A stretch of DNA of 64,000 nt from Petunia secreta (GCA_029990175.1 JARKIP010000017.1:18308001-18372000), one strand, 5' to 3'. Shown: positions 11,201-23,070, numbered from the stretch's first letter. Translations and numbers: made by a program. Notes: generated by a model from the letters alone, not told the origin.

Positions 11201-12304
11201 AAGCAGTCTTCAAGGCAATGGTACTTGAGATTTCATAAAGAAATGATCTCATATAATTTTACTATGTTTGATGAAGACCATTGCATTTATGTTAAAAGGT
11301 CCAATGATATGTTTGTAATTCTTTCTCTTTACGTGGATGATATATTGATGGCTGGAAATAATTTGGAGTATCTAAAGATTATCAAGTCATGGCTTTCAAA
11401 GTCATTTGACATGAAAGATATGGGTGAAGCAGACTATATCCTAGGAGTTAAGATCCAAAGAAATCGTTCCAAGAAATTATTGAGTCTGTCTCAAGAAACA
11501 TATATAAAGAAAATTCTGGAACGCTTTCGGATGAGTGAGTGCAAACCCATGGATACTCCTGTAGCGAAAGGTGAAGCTTTATGTCTTGAAATGTGTCCAC
11601 AGACGCAAAGAGAGAAGGATGAAATGTCTCGAGTTCCATACTCAAGTGCTATCGGGAGCTTGATGTACGCTATGTTGTGTACTCGCCCTGATATCTGTTA
11701 TGCCGTAGGTCTAGTTAGCAGGTATCAATCCAATCCTGGAAGAGATCATTAGAAAGCAGTGAAGAGGATATTTCGATACCTGAAAGGAACTGCAGATTAT
11801 TCACTATGCTATGGTGGATCTGATTTGATGTTGAGAGGTTATACAGATGCTGATTGGGCTGGTGACTTGGATGAACGAAAGTCAACATCTGGATATGCTT
11901 TCTTACTAAATGGTGGGGCCATTTCATGGAAAAGTAAGAAACAAACTTGTATTGCTCTTTCAACTATGGAAGCTGAGTTTGTAGCTTATACATATGCAGT
12001 ACAAGAAGCTGTTTGGTTGAAGAGATTCTTTGAGCATCTAGATATTGCAAAGAATCCTCAAGGATCGATAATTTTATATTGTGATAGTCAGGCGGCTATT
12101 GATTTTATAAAAGATCCTAAGCATCATGAAAAGACCAAACACATTGATACCAAGTATAAGTACTTGAGAAACATAGTTGCAAGTGGTGAAGTTCCAATAC
12201 AATACATGCCTACACTGAAAATGGTAGCTGATCCTTTTACAAAGGCGATATCTAGAGACCAGTTTGAGAAACATGTTATGGCTCTAGGTTTGCGTAGGAT
12301 ATGA
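8271..12304 (+). pseudogene. Ty1/copia gag-pol polyprotein, copy 2 (broken)
   Basis: Same domain order as copy 1 and close to full length (about 1340 codons). Gag runs from 8271, the CCHC knuckle lies near 9069, protease WIVDSGATDH near 9200, integrase across 9600-10300, RT YVDDILMAG near 11332, and RNase H ADWAGD near 11850. The stop follows LGLRRI at 12304. Two lesions are visible against copy 1: a one-G loss near 9767 shifts the frame in the integrase N-terminal region, and a TGG-to-TAG change at 11750-11752 interrupts the segment before RNase H. The 31-base stretch deleted from copy 1 is present here. Mobility would need proteins from another element. Confidence 0.93.
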
Positions 12305-13362
12305 CTAAATTTATGTATTGTAGAACAATTTAAATGCTCATCTATATATATATTTTTGAGTTTGTATTAAATCTCATGTGCATGTGATGGAATTTATTTG
12401 TGATAAGTGTGTCGAACAAGTCGCGAGATCGGCTCTCTCACACGGGCGATCGCCTCTGACGTCGAGGAACGTGCAGAGATGAGACCAATTGGAACCTTGA
12501 ATTGTACAAGGTCATAAATAGTTTAAATGGTCGGTCTTGATTAGATTTCAGACTTATGGATTTGTATATCCTATATGACTTGTTTCGTAAGCCAGATGTG
12601 AGTTTTTCATAAATTAATGGATCTGAGGATTGTTTGAAGAAAAACTCAGGTTAGACATTCAGAAGTGTCCAGATCAAGATCTGTACGGTGTTTATATATT
12701 TAGAAATGAGACACACGCGCCAAAATTAGGCAAGAACACCGTAGCACGTGTTTCATACCATGTGTGCTGATCGACCAATAGGGTAATAGAAAAATGGATC
12801 CCTGCTTCTTCATTGTGTGAGACCCTAAGAAAAATCAATTTGATTTTCATTAGAATACCCTTTGACCTTTTACTGTCTCTTGAAGTACAAATCTGTGTTG
12901 CTACTTTAGCATGTTACTAATAGCCACGAGTGATTCGGCAATGCGGTGCATGTCTAGGAAAGCAGCTGATTTGGGATGAATAGATTCGAGTAGAAAGGGA
13001 AGACAATTAGAATGATTTATAAATTAACTTATATTCACAGGTCGACCATTACATTTGCCATGAGAGTTTCAAGTGTAATTGTGATACTAAGTTAAATAGA
13101 AACTCGAGTTCGCCTCAATCGAGGTTGAGGGATCAGATAAGTAGCTACCAGAGTAGCGAATGATGTCTGGGGTATTGCGAGTAATAAGATCCTCATGTTA
13201 GTAGTGAATCCTTTTCCGCATGTGATTGGATTTCTTTATGGAGCTATTGTACAACCTTAACAGGTTTAGCTCTTATTAATGCTCGCAGGTCGCACGAACT
13301 ATTTGCGTGTATGATTTTGTTTTTGTGTTATGGATCCAGCCCACTATGAGCGAAGTGGGAGA
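12305..13362 (+). other. Copia 3' non-coding tail and polypurine tract
   Basis: About 1.06 kb between the pol stop and the 3' LTR with no ORF I can support. It ends in the purine run CGAAGTGGGAGA (13351-13362), which directly precedes the LTR start TGTAAG and fits a polypurine tract. The first ~115 bases also appear inverted at the left edge of the window. Confidence 0.75.
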
Positions 13363-13808
13363 TGTAAGAATATGGATCACGGGTCATGGGTCGCTCCAAT
13401 TGGGCTGATCCGACCCGGTTAGGAGAAATAAGAATATGTGGTTAAAGGAAGTTACCACATTCCACCACATCTCCTATACTTCCTCCACTAAAGGAATATG
13501 CAAAAGTGGGGGAGTGGGGAAGTGGGGGAGTGGGGAAGATAGTGGGAAGTTACATTATCTTCCAACTTCTTTATATTATATATAAGAAGTTGAAACAAAA
13601 GTAAAAGGAAGTAACTTTTTCACTCTTCTTATGATTCCACCAAAAAGACACAAAACAAAAGGAAGGCATTTAGTTGGTGACAATTAAACTTTGTTTGCTA
13701 GTGATTCAAAGTAGACTTGGGCAATTGCAAGGTGATAAATACAATCTTCCGCTGTGGTGTTAACAGGTACACAATTCATGTTCCTGTTACCCTTATTAAT
13801 TTCTAACA
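13363..13808 (+). repeat. Copia 3' LTR, 446 bp
   Basis: Begins TGTAAGAATATGG and ends TTATTAATTTCTAACA (TG...CA). It contains a G-rich repeat (GTGGGGGAGTGGGGAA, about 13506-13540) and a TATA-like TTATATTATATATAAG near 13570. The 3' 297 bases match 6545-6847. Confidence 0.92.
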
Positions 13809-14010
13809 GTCTGTTCAAAAAAGAATAGCAGCATTCTAAATTTGGTAACAATTTAACTTCAAAATTACAATTTTGCCATTACTGAAATGATTTACAACCA
13901 CACAATCATCTTTGTTTCATTTTACACCACAAGTTTCAAAAGTCTTCTTTTATTTCTTAAACTTTGTGCCGAGTCAAACTATGACACATAAAATGGAACG
14001 GAGGGAGTAC
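13809..14010. mobile_element. Stowaway-like MITE, one end lost
   Basis: Ends in GGAACGGAGGGAGTA (13995-14009), the typical terminal inverted repeat of Stowaway-like MITEs. The interior (ACCACAAGTTTCAAAAGTC, GTGCCGAGTCAAACTATGACA) resembles a MITE family common in Solanaceae. The other end is replaced by the Copia LTR, as expected if the retrotransposon landed inside the MITE. Confidence 0.7.
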
Positions 14011-16979
14011 TTCTTTCGTTCATTATACTAGCAACTTTTTATTTATGGGTACTCTGAGACTAGCAACTTTTTATTTATTTACGTTTCAAAAGGAATGACA
14101 ATTTATATATTTGGTTTTAAGTTTTGAATCAACGTTAGTTTGTAACTACTATAAGGTGCTGACATTACAATATTCGGAGCTTTTAATCATTGCAATGAGA
14201 AATATTTATTGATTAGTTTATAAGATATCAGGCTCCCCCAATCCAATCATGAAGTTTCTTTTATCAAGTAGGTTTATAACCTTAACAAGTCAAAGCACTT
14301 CTCATGTATAAATTCAAAATCAGATGAAAATTTTATGTGTCTGTACAAACTAAATCATTTAATTCCTCAAGTATAAGAGAAGAGTAATATATTAGTACAT
14401 ATGAGGAGAATATATTATGATTGTCCAAAATACTAAAATATTAGATAGAGTACGTACTACTACCGAATATTTATGTGGTTATGTATGATTAATGGGAATT
14501 TGTTGAATTATTGTAGATTATAAGTCTTAAAGGCGTAATTCCAATCTAATTAGGTAGCTCCTACGATAAGCTTGAGTATCGATAAGCTTGAGTATAGCTG
14601 AGATTAACAGTGACAAAATTGAGCCCATATAGTAGATGTGGCATTCGAAAAGGCTGAAAATAAAATGTGTAATCTTAAAATTTCAGGTGGACCCACATAC
14701 TTTAAGATTCTTAGAGCAAGCAACGTACACGCATGAAAGAATGAGATTACAGATTGTTAGAGCACGAACTATTAAAATATCAAAATTGCCCTCTGCTCGG
14801 CAAGCAGGACCACAGAAAGTACCTTAAACTCCCTCTTATTAATAGTGTGTATGTGTATATGTGTGTGTACACTAGTGGTGGTAAACCTGTGCTTAGCACA
14901 AGCCCAAGTTGTTGTTAGCCAAAAAATTATATAGTTTGACTTGTTATAAAATCTAAGAAAGAATTGATGAATTTTGAAATTTGTGATTTCGAATAAATAA
15001 TAAAAAATATGTCTGTAAATTATCTCATTAATGTACTACATTAACTATGAAAGCTGTTTCACTAAATCAAGTATCATTTTGATATTTAGTATATTTACTA
15101 AGAAAATGATTTGTACATGGTGCAATTTTTTATATTACGGTAAATAATTAAATGTTATTAGAAGGTGGCTATTGTTAATGACCTTTGACAGACAAAACGA
15201 TAATAAAATGGATTATTTACAAAACAATGATACCGGGCCACTGATTTGCCTTTTATACGCTTGTAAGAGTAAAAATTCGTCCTTATGACTGATAACGACA
15301 CTCTAACTCGATTTTTCTTCCTTTGTCAGTACTATTTAAGAGGCGGCACTTACCTTTGACTCCCTCTTTTTTTAGAAAATATTTGCCCTTGAGTCTCTTT
15401 CATATTCTCTCAGACAATTTGAAGTATTTCATAGACAGCACTTGCAGTTATAATTCTTGCCTAGGTAACACTTGCCCTTTGACCTTCTCTCAAGTTCTTT
15501 CAAATAACTTGAAGTGTTGCATACTGACGAAGCGTAGACTATTTTGCTAAAACTATTATAAACGAGAAACAAACTTTAAGAACCGGAGACACCGAGTGAT
15601 TTTTAAAAAAATAAAAGATAACCTAAAAAATTACTAAACAATATCATAATTTTTCATTAGCCGGATTGATAATACAAAAGAAATATGTACTTATCTGTTG
15701 CAGAAGACATTTCATGATATATTTCTAAAATAATGCAATGTTTTATTTTCAATGTGTCGCAACAAAATAACTTTAAATAAGTAAATCGTACATGCAACTT
15801 TGCTAGAAGTTTCTTCTAACATCAAAGACAAATTCAAAGTACAAACTCAATGAATTCAATGCTTAAAAGTTATTAACAACAGAAGTATTATATTTTTAAA
15901 ATTTTAATATTTGTGAAAATATATGATTTTTCGCAATTCGCGTTGCAAAAATTCTTTATTTGTTTACGATAGAGATTTTGTTATTTGATCAAGAACCGTT
16001 AAAATGATAACTTTTATTTGATTTTCTTGTATTTAGTGATTAAAATGTTATAGCGAATAAGAATAGCAGAAAAGGTTTTCCTTATATTTCTTGACTTCTT
16101 GTGTTAGATCACTTTACATGGTCCTATAAATAGATAAGTGAAGGTAATAAAAAGAAGGGTATTTTACATTGTGTACCTACAAAACTCAATTTAATTACCT
16201 GACCTAACCAAATTAAAACTCAATACCCATCCAGGCAAAACTAATTACCCGTCTACCCACCTGTCTCCATATCTCATTTTCTGTTCCTTATTCACTTCCC
16301 ATATAAGTTCAGACATTTCAAATACCAAAATCATATTTTAATTTCTATTATTTTTCAAAGTAGATATAAATTCAACTACACCCAAAATATTTTCTCAACG
16401 AATTCACAAACTAATATCAGAATCATCAACTTCATCTATTGGTGTGATTTTTCTCACCTTAATTTTGTGCTTCCAAAGCATTTCAAAGATTATTTCTCAA
16501 CAATCAACAATGACAGTTTTTTATTCGAAGTGGCTGTTGCAACATATTAAAGTTTTGTCGCATTTGAAATTGATTTGATGTGTTAGGAGATGATTTTTTT
16601 CAATACCTATCATTGTTGAGCTTGAAGCTCTTGAGTATGAAATTTTAATTTTTTTTATCTGTTGCTTGATTCGAAGTAGGTGTTACACAATATTACTTCT
16701 AGTACCTTGGAAAAGTTCATAACAAAATTTGATCGCATTTGGAATTAATTTGAGGTGTTTGTGAGATTATTTTTGAATACCCACCATTGTTGAGCTTAAG
16801 CTCTTGAATTTGAAATTTCAATATTTTATTTATTGTTTGATTCGAATTGGATGTTGTAAAATATTTTCTCTAGTATCTTTGGAACGTTGATGCTAATTTG
16901 GTCTTATTTGGAGTCAATTTGATATGCTTGAATCAAATTTTTTGTTTTGCAAATCAAAGAAAAAAAGCTGCATAAGTAA
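14011..16979. other. AT-rich intergenic DNA, no gene seen
   Basis: No coding region is supported. Short features: ACTAGCAACTTTTTATTTAT occurs twice (near 14029 and 14062), GATAAGCTTGAGTAT occurs twice (about 14570-14595), and a GT-rich microsatellite lies near 14846-14872. At 16590-16930 a ~190-bp unit recurs imperfectly (landmarks TTGTTGAGCTT and GCTCTTGA, then TTGATTCGAA). ORFs of 60-75 codons at 14636 and 15323 have no recognisable features. Confidence 0.5.
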
Positions 16980-17404
16980 ATTATATATTATAACAATATG
17001 CTGTTATAGTATACAGTTTACTGCAATAGTATACTGATATAGTACACAATATCATAGTATATCAGCTGCTATCAAATAAATATTTTCTTTAACACGGTAT
17101 ACATTTTTAGTATATTGTATACTATTTTGCTATATATTTTTGTGGCTAATTTTGACGCGTGAGGTTTGCTATCAAACATATGTATGTTTTGATTTGTTGT
17201 TGTTATAAACACAAAATACCTTTTTTGTGTACCATATGCTCTTTTGATATGCCTTATGTGCTTGTATCGAAGTGTGTGAACTGTTATACAATAATGTATA
17301 TTTTAAAAGATACTGTATATCTTGGTATACATTTTTGTGTCTTGGCCGAAGTGAGGAGTTTGCTATCAAACAAATATATGTTATGATTTTGTTCGTAAAC
17401 ATGT

Positions 17405-17928
17405 ATTGTTAAAAAGCTTGCGAGAAGTCGTGTTGAATTAATTGTTGAATTTGCTGAGCCATGAGAAGTACAATATTTTTGTACGTTGGTAGGATTTGGT
17501 GTAGATGCTATCTGATGTTATCTAGCCGTAGAAGCTATACGGAGACCACAGATTGATGGAAAAATCCCATCCAAGTCAACTGGTGAGTTCCATTCCAAGA
17601 TTGAGCTTGTTATGAAATACTTTAAAGCAAGTCACTATGGCATGATGAAGGTACTAGCAAAAAAATAAGCAATTCAACGTTGTCCTTGTACAATGATGCT
17701 CAGATTTTTGAAGCAGTTGGCCTTTCGTCGGAAGCGATGGAGCGGTGTTTCAATGGAACTCCTAGCAGAGTGGAGGGTACAACTTTTGATGCACTTGCGA
17801 AAGATACACTTAAGCTACATAAACTAGCATTCCCGTCACGAGCCTTGGCACCAGATAGTGCAAAAGTTGTAGTGCTCCCTAATCCTGGTGATTATCACTG
17901 GAGAAAAGGTGGTTCGTTTGTGGTTTAG
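17405..17928 (+). pseudogene. NADH-dependent glutamate synthase (GOGAT) fragment
   Basis: About 170 codons match the GOGAT central/FMN-binding region: FCTLVGFGVDAI, DGKIPSKSTGEFHSK, KASHYGMMKVLA, then AQIFEAVGLSSEAMERCF, NGTPSRVEG and PNPGDYHWRKGG. Wording such as VEFAEP and CTLVGFG is closer to the NADH type than the ferredoxin type, from memory of the families. It is clearly dead: in-frame stops at 17462-17464 and 17513-17515, a frameshift in the A-run near 17660, and loss of homology after HWRKGG. The whole enzyme is about 2200 residues, so less than a tenth is present. Flanking sequence is GTATAC-rich DNA, not GOGAT gene sequence, suggesting capture by a transposon (Pack-MULE or Helitron type; inference). 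Confidence 0.85.
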
Positions 17929-18934
17929 ACAACATTTTGCAACTTTGCAAGTAACATGATGCCATCCGAGTTTGTTGACAGTGTTGTTACTAAATGTGTA
18001 AATGGTGGTAGCAAATAATAGCCTGATGTAGTGATATAGTAGTAAGTAACTTTTAATATACGAGTCAATTGATATGGTCAATTGTGACTGTGCATAAACT
18101 TTGTTCATATTTAGTGTCTCCAGATGGTGGTATTTTTTTCCCTTCATGTTGTTATCTGGAATTCATTATTATTACATCTTCCATCTACCTAAACAGAGTT
18201 ACTTGGTATTTTTATTAGTGGCAGTAGTAAGTACTTAGTAGAATAATTGATGCAACACATGGTAGCACATATACTACCATTTTTCATATACTTGGTATAC
18301 TGTTATTGTTAATTGCAACAATATACTGTTATAGTATATAGTTTACTATATTTTACTTAAAATGTATACCGTAATAGTGTATTGTTATAGTTTACTGAAA
18401 TAGTATACTACTATTGGATATAGTTTATTACACTTGTATACTTCAACTGAATATCGTATACTCTTTTAGGTATACACCATTTTGTATTTGGATCGAAGCC
18501 TAAGCTGCTATGAAGTAAATAAATATTTTTTATTATTTTGAAAACTATATACCTTTTTAGTATACCGTATATTTTTGGTATATACCTTTGTGTGTTTGGA
18601 TCAAAATGTGAGCTACCATCGAATAAATGGATATTTCGAATTTAAAATATTTTGAATACAATATACCTTTTTGGTTTTGGTATACAACTCTTTGTGTTTG
18701 GATCGAAGTGTGATATGCTATGGAACAAATGAATGTTTCAAATTTATTTTTTAAATACAATATACCTTTTGATATACCGTATATTCTTTTGGTGTATACA
18801 TTTTTGTGTTTGAATCGAAGGGTGAGATTTTATCGGATAAATAGATGTTTTAAATTATGTTGTTTTGAATATAATATATCTTTTTGATGTACTGTATACT
18901 CTATCTTTCTATCTTTTAGTATGGTATTTTTTTA

Positions 18935-19735
18935 GTTGTATACCATTGGGGTATATCATATACTAGAAAGGTATACAGTAGAATTAAGATTTTCTTTTAG
19001 TTTATAGGCAAATATATTGCGGCATTTTAAAGTTGTATACCATTGGGGTATACCCTATACTAGAAAGGTATACAACCAAACCATTGTTTTCTTTCAGTTT
19101 ATACACAAATATATTTTAAAAAATTATATTTGTATACCATATACTAGAAATGTATACAATATAAACATGGTTTTCTCTTAATACAAAAGTATATTGTAAC
19201 AAATCAAACTTGTATACCATTGTGGTAAACCATATACTACAAATATATATAATAGAAAACGGTAGTCTTTTAGTTATTAGACACAAATATGTTGACAAAA
19301 AAGAAAGCCTTGTACCTTTGGGAAAGTCGTATACAATTGGAGTAATATCATATATTAGAAAGGTATCAAACAGCGCAATGGTTTTTTTTTTAGTTGTATA
19401 CCACTATCATATACTAGAAATGTATACAATAGAACCAAGGTTTTCTTTTAATTTATAGGCAATATATTGTGACATTTTAAAGTTGTATACCATTAGGGTA
19501 TACCGTATACTGGAAAGGCAACAACAGAACTATGGTTTCCTTTTAGCTTATACACAAATATATTGTAACAAATTATATTTTGTATATCATTCATGTATAC
19601 CATGTACTAGAAAGATATAAAATAGAAGCATGGTTTTCTCTTAATACAAAAGTATACTGTCATAACTAAAATTTGTATACCATTGTGGTAAACCATATAC
19701 TACAAAAGTATATAATATACTGCATAAGGTATAGA
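18935..19735. repeat. ~95-bp tandem repeat with ~455-bp higher-order period
   Basis: Nine degenerate units start near 18935, 19032, 19129, 19210, 19310, 19393, 19482, 19580 and 19672. Each opens with TTGTATACCATT, has CATATACTAGAAAGGTATAC inside and usually GGTTTTCTTTTAGTTTAT near the end. Units 1-4 resemble units 6-9 more than their neighbours, with spacings of about 458, 450, 451 and 462 bases. A block of five units was therefore duplicated. Confidence 0.75.
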
Positions 19736-20211
19736 ACAAAAAATAGTACAGAAAAAACACCACTGCCAAAGGGCTCTGCCATGTGGTAAATTGTATACAA
19801 TAAAGCAATAAAGAAGAAAAAAAAAGTTATAGAACAAGTAGCATATCGTTAGAGGGTATATTTTCTTTTGTATACCTTTATGGTATTCAATATACCCTGA
19901 TAGTATACTGCTTTAATTTTAAGGTATACATGCACAATAATTAACCAGTAAACATACAGGGTATACTGTACAATAACAAGGTATACAATAAAATACCCAT
20001 ATTAAACAAATTTTACTAAATGGTAAAGAACAATTGATATAACATCATACCATTTGATAGCCAACACAATAAATCGAGTATACCAACAGGGTATACAATA
20101 CACTACCAAGGTATATAACAAGAAGTTACTCACAAATTGCTTCAACAGTTAAAAGGGATGGGTATGTCAGACACACACTAAAATAAAGAAAACAACATAA
20201 TTTGTTGGTAT

Positions 20212-20400
20212 ATCAATACTCTATAGGGACATTTTTGTATGTTCTACGATTGTGGCCTTTCATTCCACACCGTCCACATATAAGTTTCACTTTCTCATGG
20301 GACATTCCTCAATTTGATTTGATTCTTCCAGTCCTTGGCCTTCCAGGTGGTATTTTGCCTTTTAGTGGTAGCATCTCACGTAATAAAACCTCCTCAATAA
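20212..20400 (-). pseudogene. MULE (MURA-like) transposase C-terminal fragment
   Basis: On the minus strand a frame reads ...EEVLLREMLPLKGKIPPGR then PRTGRIKSN, a stop, and GMSHEKVKLICGRCGMKGHN. A basic GRPR stretch followed by a CxxCxxxGHN zinc knuckle is typical of Mutator-like transposase C-termini. The final knuckle cysteine is replaced (RRTY instead of RRTC) and there is an in-frame stop before GMSHEK, so it is dead. Only about 55 codons remain. The DDE core is not seen in the window. Confidence 0.7.
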
Positions 20401-20458
20401 GTAAGCAGCATACACTTGAGGAATTGAGATCAAATAACTAAAGGAAGTGACGAAATAC

Positions 20459-20712
20459 CTGAAGCTCATTGAAACAATTTATACAACGCAGATCAGTCCA
20501 TGCAATATCAAACACAATGAACCCGTAGAATGTTCTATACAATTTGCTTATCAAGATCAAAGAGTATCTGAGTTTCTTTACAAGTAATAATTCCCTCTTC
20601 CTGGACAATGTTGCAGCATCAATATAGGGAAACCATCTTCTAACATTTTCTGATTCACTTGTGCTTAGTTCTAGACCAGAGCAGGAGTGACAGCCGAGCG
20701 TGGTGATATAGT
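20459..20712 (-). pseudogene. Unidentified exon-like open frame with a splice donor
   Basis: The minus strand has about 84 open codons without ATG, containing ESENVRRWFPYIDAATLSRK and LYRTFYGFIVFDIAWTDL, ending FNELQ exactly before GTATTT, a good 5' splice site. Composition and the splice donor suggest a host gene exon rather than noise. It resembles in style a conserved plant protein of unknown function, but I cannot name it. The right edge is cut by pararetrovirus copy A at about 20712. The fragment could have been carried by the neighbouring MULE or be the remains of the original locus. Confidence 0.5.
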
Positions 20713-20724
20713 GTCTGAAATTTA

Positions 20725-21315
20725 ATGGAAAATCATAAAATTTTTTATATAACAGGTGAAGAATTTAACCAAATGATGGAAGGAAATTCATCTGAACTTA
20801 TACCAAATATAATTAGAAGAAGACCGAGAAAGGAATATGAAAAAACTATATTTTATTACAAGATAAGAGAGATAAGAAATATTTGGTTTATTATAGCAGA
20901 CCAATATGGAATAGAAGAAGTTGTAAGAGATAAACACGATCTTCGTGTATTTACTATAGGACTTATTTTAGGATTAAGAGAGTCGCTTCCTAAGAAATTA
21001 GTAGATATTATAATTAAAAGGGTATTTAGAAGTATGATAGAAGATATAAGAGATTGGGCTCTAGACAGGCTAGAATATAGAAGTTTACTACACGGTAGAG
21101 ATTATACTAGATATTTAAAATATGATGATTCTCCGTTAACGTATGTAGAAATACTAAGAAAAGTATATGGTGGACCAAGTAGAAAATTATATGACACCAT
21201 ACTTATACAGGAATATAACAAGATTGTAGCATATATTATTTTATGTTTAAGAAAAAGGCTACATAACAGAGAAATAGTATCAGAAATAGTGAAGAGAATA
21301 TTTAATGAATCCTGA
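20725..21315 (+). CDS. Pararetrovirus ORF1 (196 aa, function unknown)
   Basis: Open ORF, basic and rich in isoleucine and arginine, with no recognised domain. The same protein occurs in copy D (62596-63175). The ATG lies in TTTAATGG, and the TGTCTGAAATTTAATGG context is shared by copies A and B, so it is probably the natural viral sequence around the start. Its end overlaps the ORF2 start by 11 bases. Solendoviruses carry an ORF1 of unknown role at this position. The ORF is uninterrupted, but the copy as a whole is defective. Expression is not shown by the sequence. Confidence 0.7.
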   Translation: MENHKIFYITGEEFNQMMEGNSSELIPNIIRRRPRKEYEKTIFYYKIREIRNIWFIIADQYGIEEVVRDKHDLRVFTIGLILGLRESLPKKLVDIIIKRVFRSMIEDIRDWALDRLEYRSLLHGRDYTRYLKYDDSPLTYVEILRKVYGGPSRKLYDTILIQEYNKIVAYIILCLRKRLHNREIVSEIVKRIFNES

Positions 21316-23070
21316 AAGTTCTAAGCCGGAGTGTAAGAGATCGTTAAATAAAGTTACTACTTCTAGAGATATAGAAAAAGAATTGGAAGAATTAAAGAAA
21401 AGAAAGAATGAGCTAGAATTTAATAAAATACTAAATGATAGCCATTTAGGTGAATCCATAAAAGTATTAAATGAAAATGTAAGAAATTTATCGGTACAAA
21501 TAGAGTTAACTCAGGAAATATTACAGCTAGAAATGGAGAAGAAATATGCTGAAATAATAGGAATAAAAATAACAGAACAAACTGAGAGCAAAAGGAAAGA
21601 TGTAATAAAAGAAAAAAATCTTAGAATATAGTAAAACCACCGAAATTTCGCCAATAATAAAATTAATGGTAGGAATGGAAGAAAGTAAAGATAAAGAAAA
21701 AGATGAAAATAAAATAGATATTAAGATGAATAGAATCGAAGAATATCTAGAAAATCCTGATTCCGATAAAGAAGAAGAAATACTAGGACTAGTAGAAGGT
21801 TTTAGAGATATGACATTAGAAACAAAAATGAATAAACCAAGTTCTAGTGGTACTAGACCAGATATAAAATCAGAAATACCACAACCTCATTATGAAGAAA
21901 GATACGAAGAAACCCCTGAGTGGAAATACGCTGATAAAAGATTTGATGATGAACCCTATATTAGGAAATATGTAGATAGGCGAAATTATTATATAAGAAG
22001 ACAAAATAATAATAATAGGACAAGATATGAGTTTGAACCAGTAATTAGAGAACCAGAAGGTTTGTATCCTATGGGTATATACCTTAACTTAGATTGTACT
22101 AAAAATAAAGATGAAATGATAACACAATGGGTAAAACATAGTTTTTCGGTAGTAACTAAAGAAGGAATGGCAGAGAGCATTAGGATATTTATACGGAACA
22201 ATGCGTGGAAGTATAGGGCTATGGTATAAAGAATTACCAGAAATATTAAAGGAGGAACTAAAGGCTAAAACTAGCATTAAAGATTTAATAACGACATTAG
22301 AAAATGCGATAAGATTTGAATTCTTAGGACAGGACCTAGATAACGAGGAAAGAAGACAACTAAAATTAAAAAAGGATGCTATGAAAAATTTGAATCAGTT
22401 ATCAATATGTGATATGTGTTATTTTGAAAATTATACATGTGAATTTCAAAAATATTTTTATGAAGCAAGATTAGGAATACCACCAAATCAAATTTATCAA
22501 CAAATGGCAGATTTATATTTCGTAAAATTACCCCCTCCTTATGGACCTAGATTAATGGAAGAATATGAAAATTTAGAAATCCCAGATCATAGAGCAACCT
22601 TAGGAGGTAGAATAGAATTTGCTAAAGCAAAAATCAACGATTGGTGTAAAATTCAAAGGGAAAATATGAAAATATATAAGCATGCTAAAAGAGGAATTTG
22701 TTGTGAACAAAATGAAGAAGTAGGAGCTTACGGATGTCCCCCTACAAAAAGATTTAAAAATAGAAAGTTTAAGAAAAGATATAAATGGGTAAAATTTCCT
22801 AGAAAACATAAAAAAAGGTATAAGCAATATTGGAAAAAGAAGAAACATAGGAATCCACCAAGAAGGAAAAGGTGTCAATGTTATGTTTGCCATCAGGAAG
22901 GACACTATGCTAATGAGTGCCCCAATAGAAATAAGAAAGAATATAAAAAACAAATAAAGTTTATGGAAACTTTAGAAGAAGAAATAAATTTAGTGCCGGA
23001 AGAAGATAGTGGTAGTGAGCTTAGTGATTATAGTCTATATGAAATAGTGACTGAAAGTGAAGATGAGTAG
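21305..23070 (+). pseudogene. Pararetrovirus ORF2, capsid protein with zinc knuckle (frameshifted)
   Basis: About 585 codons in three frames. The N-terminal third is acidic and likely coiled (KELEELKKRKNELEF). The middle contains a caulimovirid capsid-like core (RGSIGLWYKELPE). The C-terminal part has a very basic stretch (KKRYKQYWKKKKHRNPPRRK) followed by a CCHC knuckle (CYVCHQEGHYANEC) and an acidic tail. Such proteins form the capsid shell and bind nucleic acid. Compared with copy D there is one extra A near 21616 and a five-base loss near 22170, each shifting the frame. Unlike copies C and D, the C-run near 22531 has five Cs and reads through. It overlaps the next ORF by 14 bases. Confidence 0.88.

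Larger units (their letters stand above)
6545..13808 (+). mobile_element. Ty1/copia element, copy 2 (nearly complete, 5' LTR truncated)
   Basis: Order: partial 5' LTR (6545-6847), PBS (6850-6861), leader with a tandem repeat and small ORF, gag-pol (8271-12304), about 1.06 kb of non-coding tail, polypurine tract, and full 3' LTR (13363-13808). The 5' LTR lacks about the first 149 bases because of the fusion with truncated gag, so a target-site duplication cannot be tested. Where the two LTRs overlap I count roughly nine or ten differences in 300 bases, so this is not a very recent insertion. The 3' LTR abuts a MITE remnant, suggesting insertion into that MITE. Confidence 0.88.
16980..20130. 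repeat. GTATAC-rich degenerate repeat region
   Basis: Across about 3 kb the palindromic hexamer GTATAC and close variants (GTATACC, TATACTAG, GTATACAAT) recur dozens of times on an AT-rich background, alternating with phrases such as TTTGTGTTTGGATCGAAG. It surrounds the glutamate synthase fragment and lies beside MULE transposase remains, so it may be the non-coding body of a Mutator-like element. That link is inference. No ORF within the repeats looks real. Confidence 0.6.

Noticed and set aside
14636..15550. Short plus ORFs of 63 and 75 codons
   Set aside because: Random-looking composition in AT-rich DNA, no conserved motif.
18935..19735. Possible CRISPR-like or centromeric satellite array
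   Set aside because: Units are degenerate, have no constant repeat with unique spacers, and cover less than 1 kb; plant nuclear context makes CRISPR irrelevant.
22600..22953. Antisense ORFs within viral ORF2, MP and pol (for example 117 and 103 codons, present in each copy)
   Set aside because: Shadows of the sense coding sequence; AT-rich codons read backwards give hydrophobic open frames.
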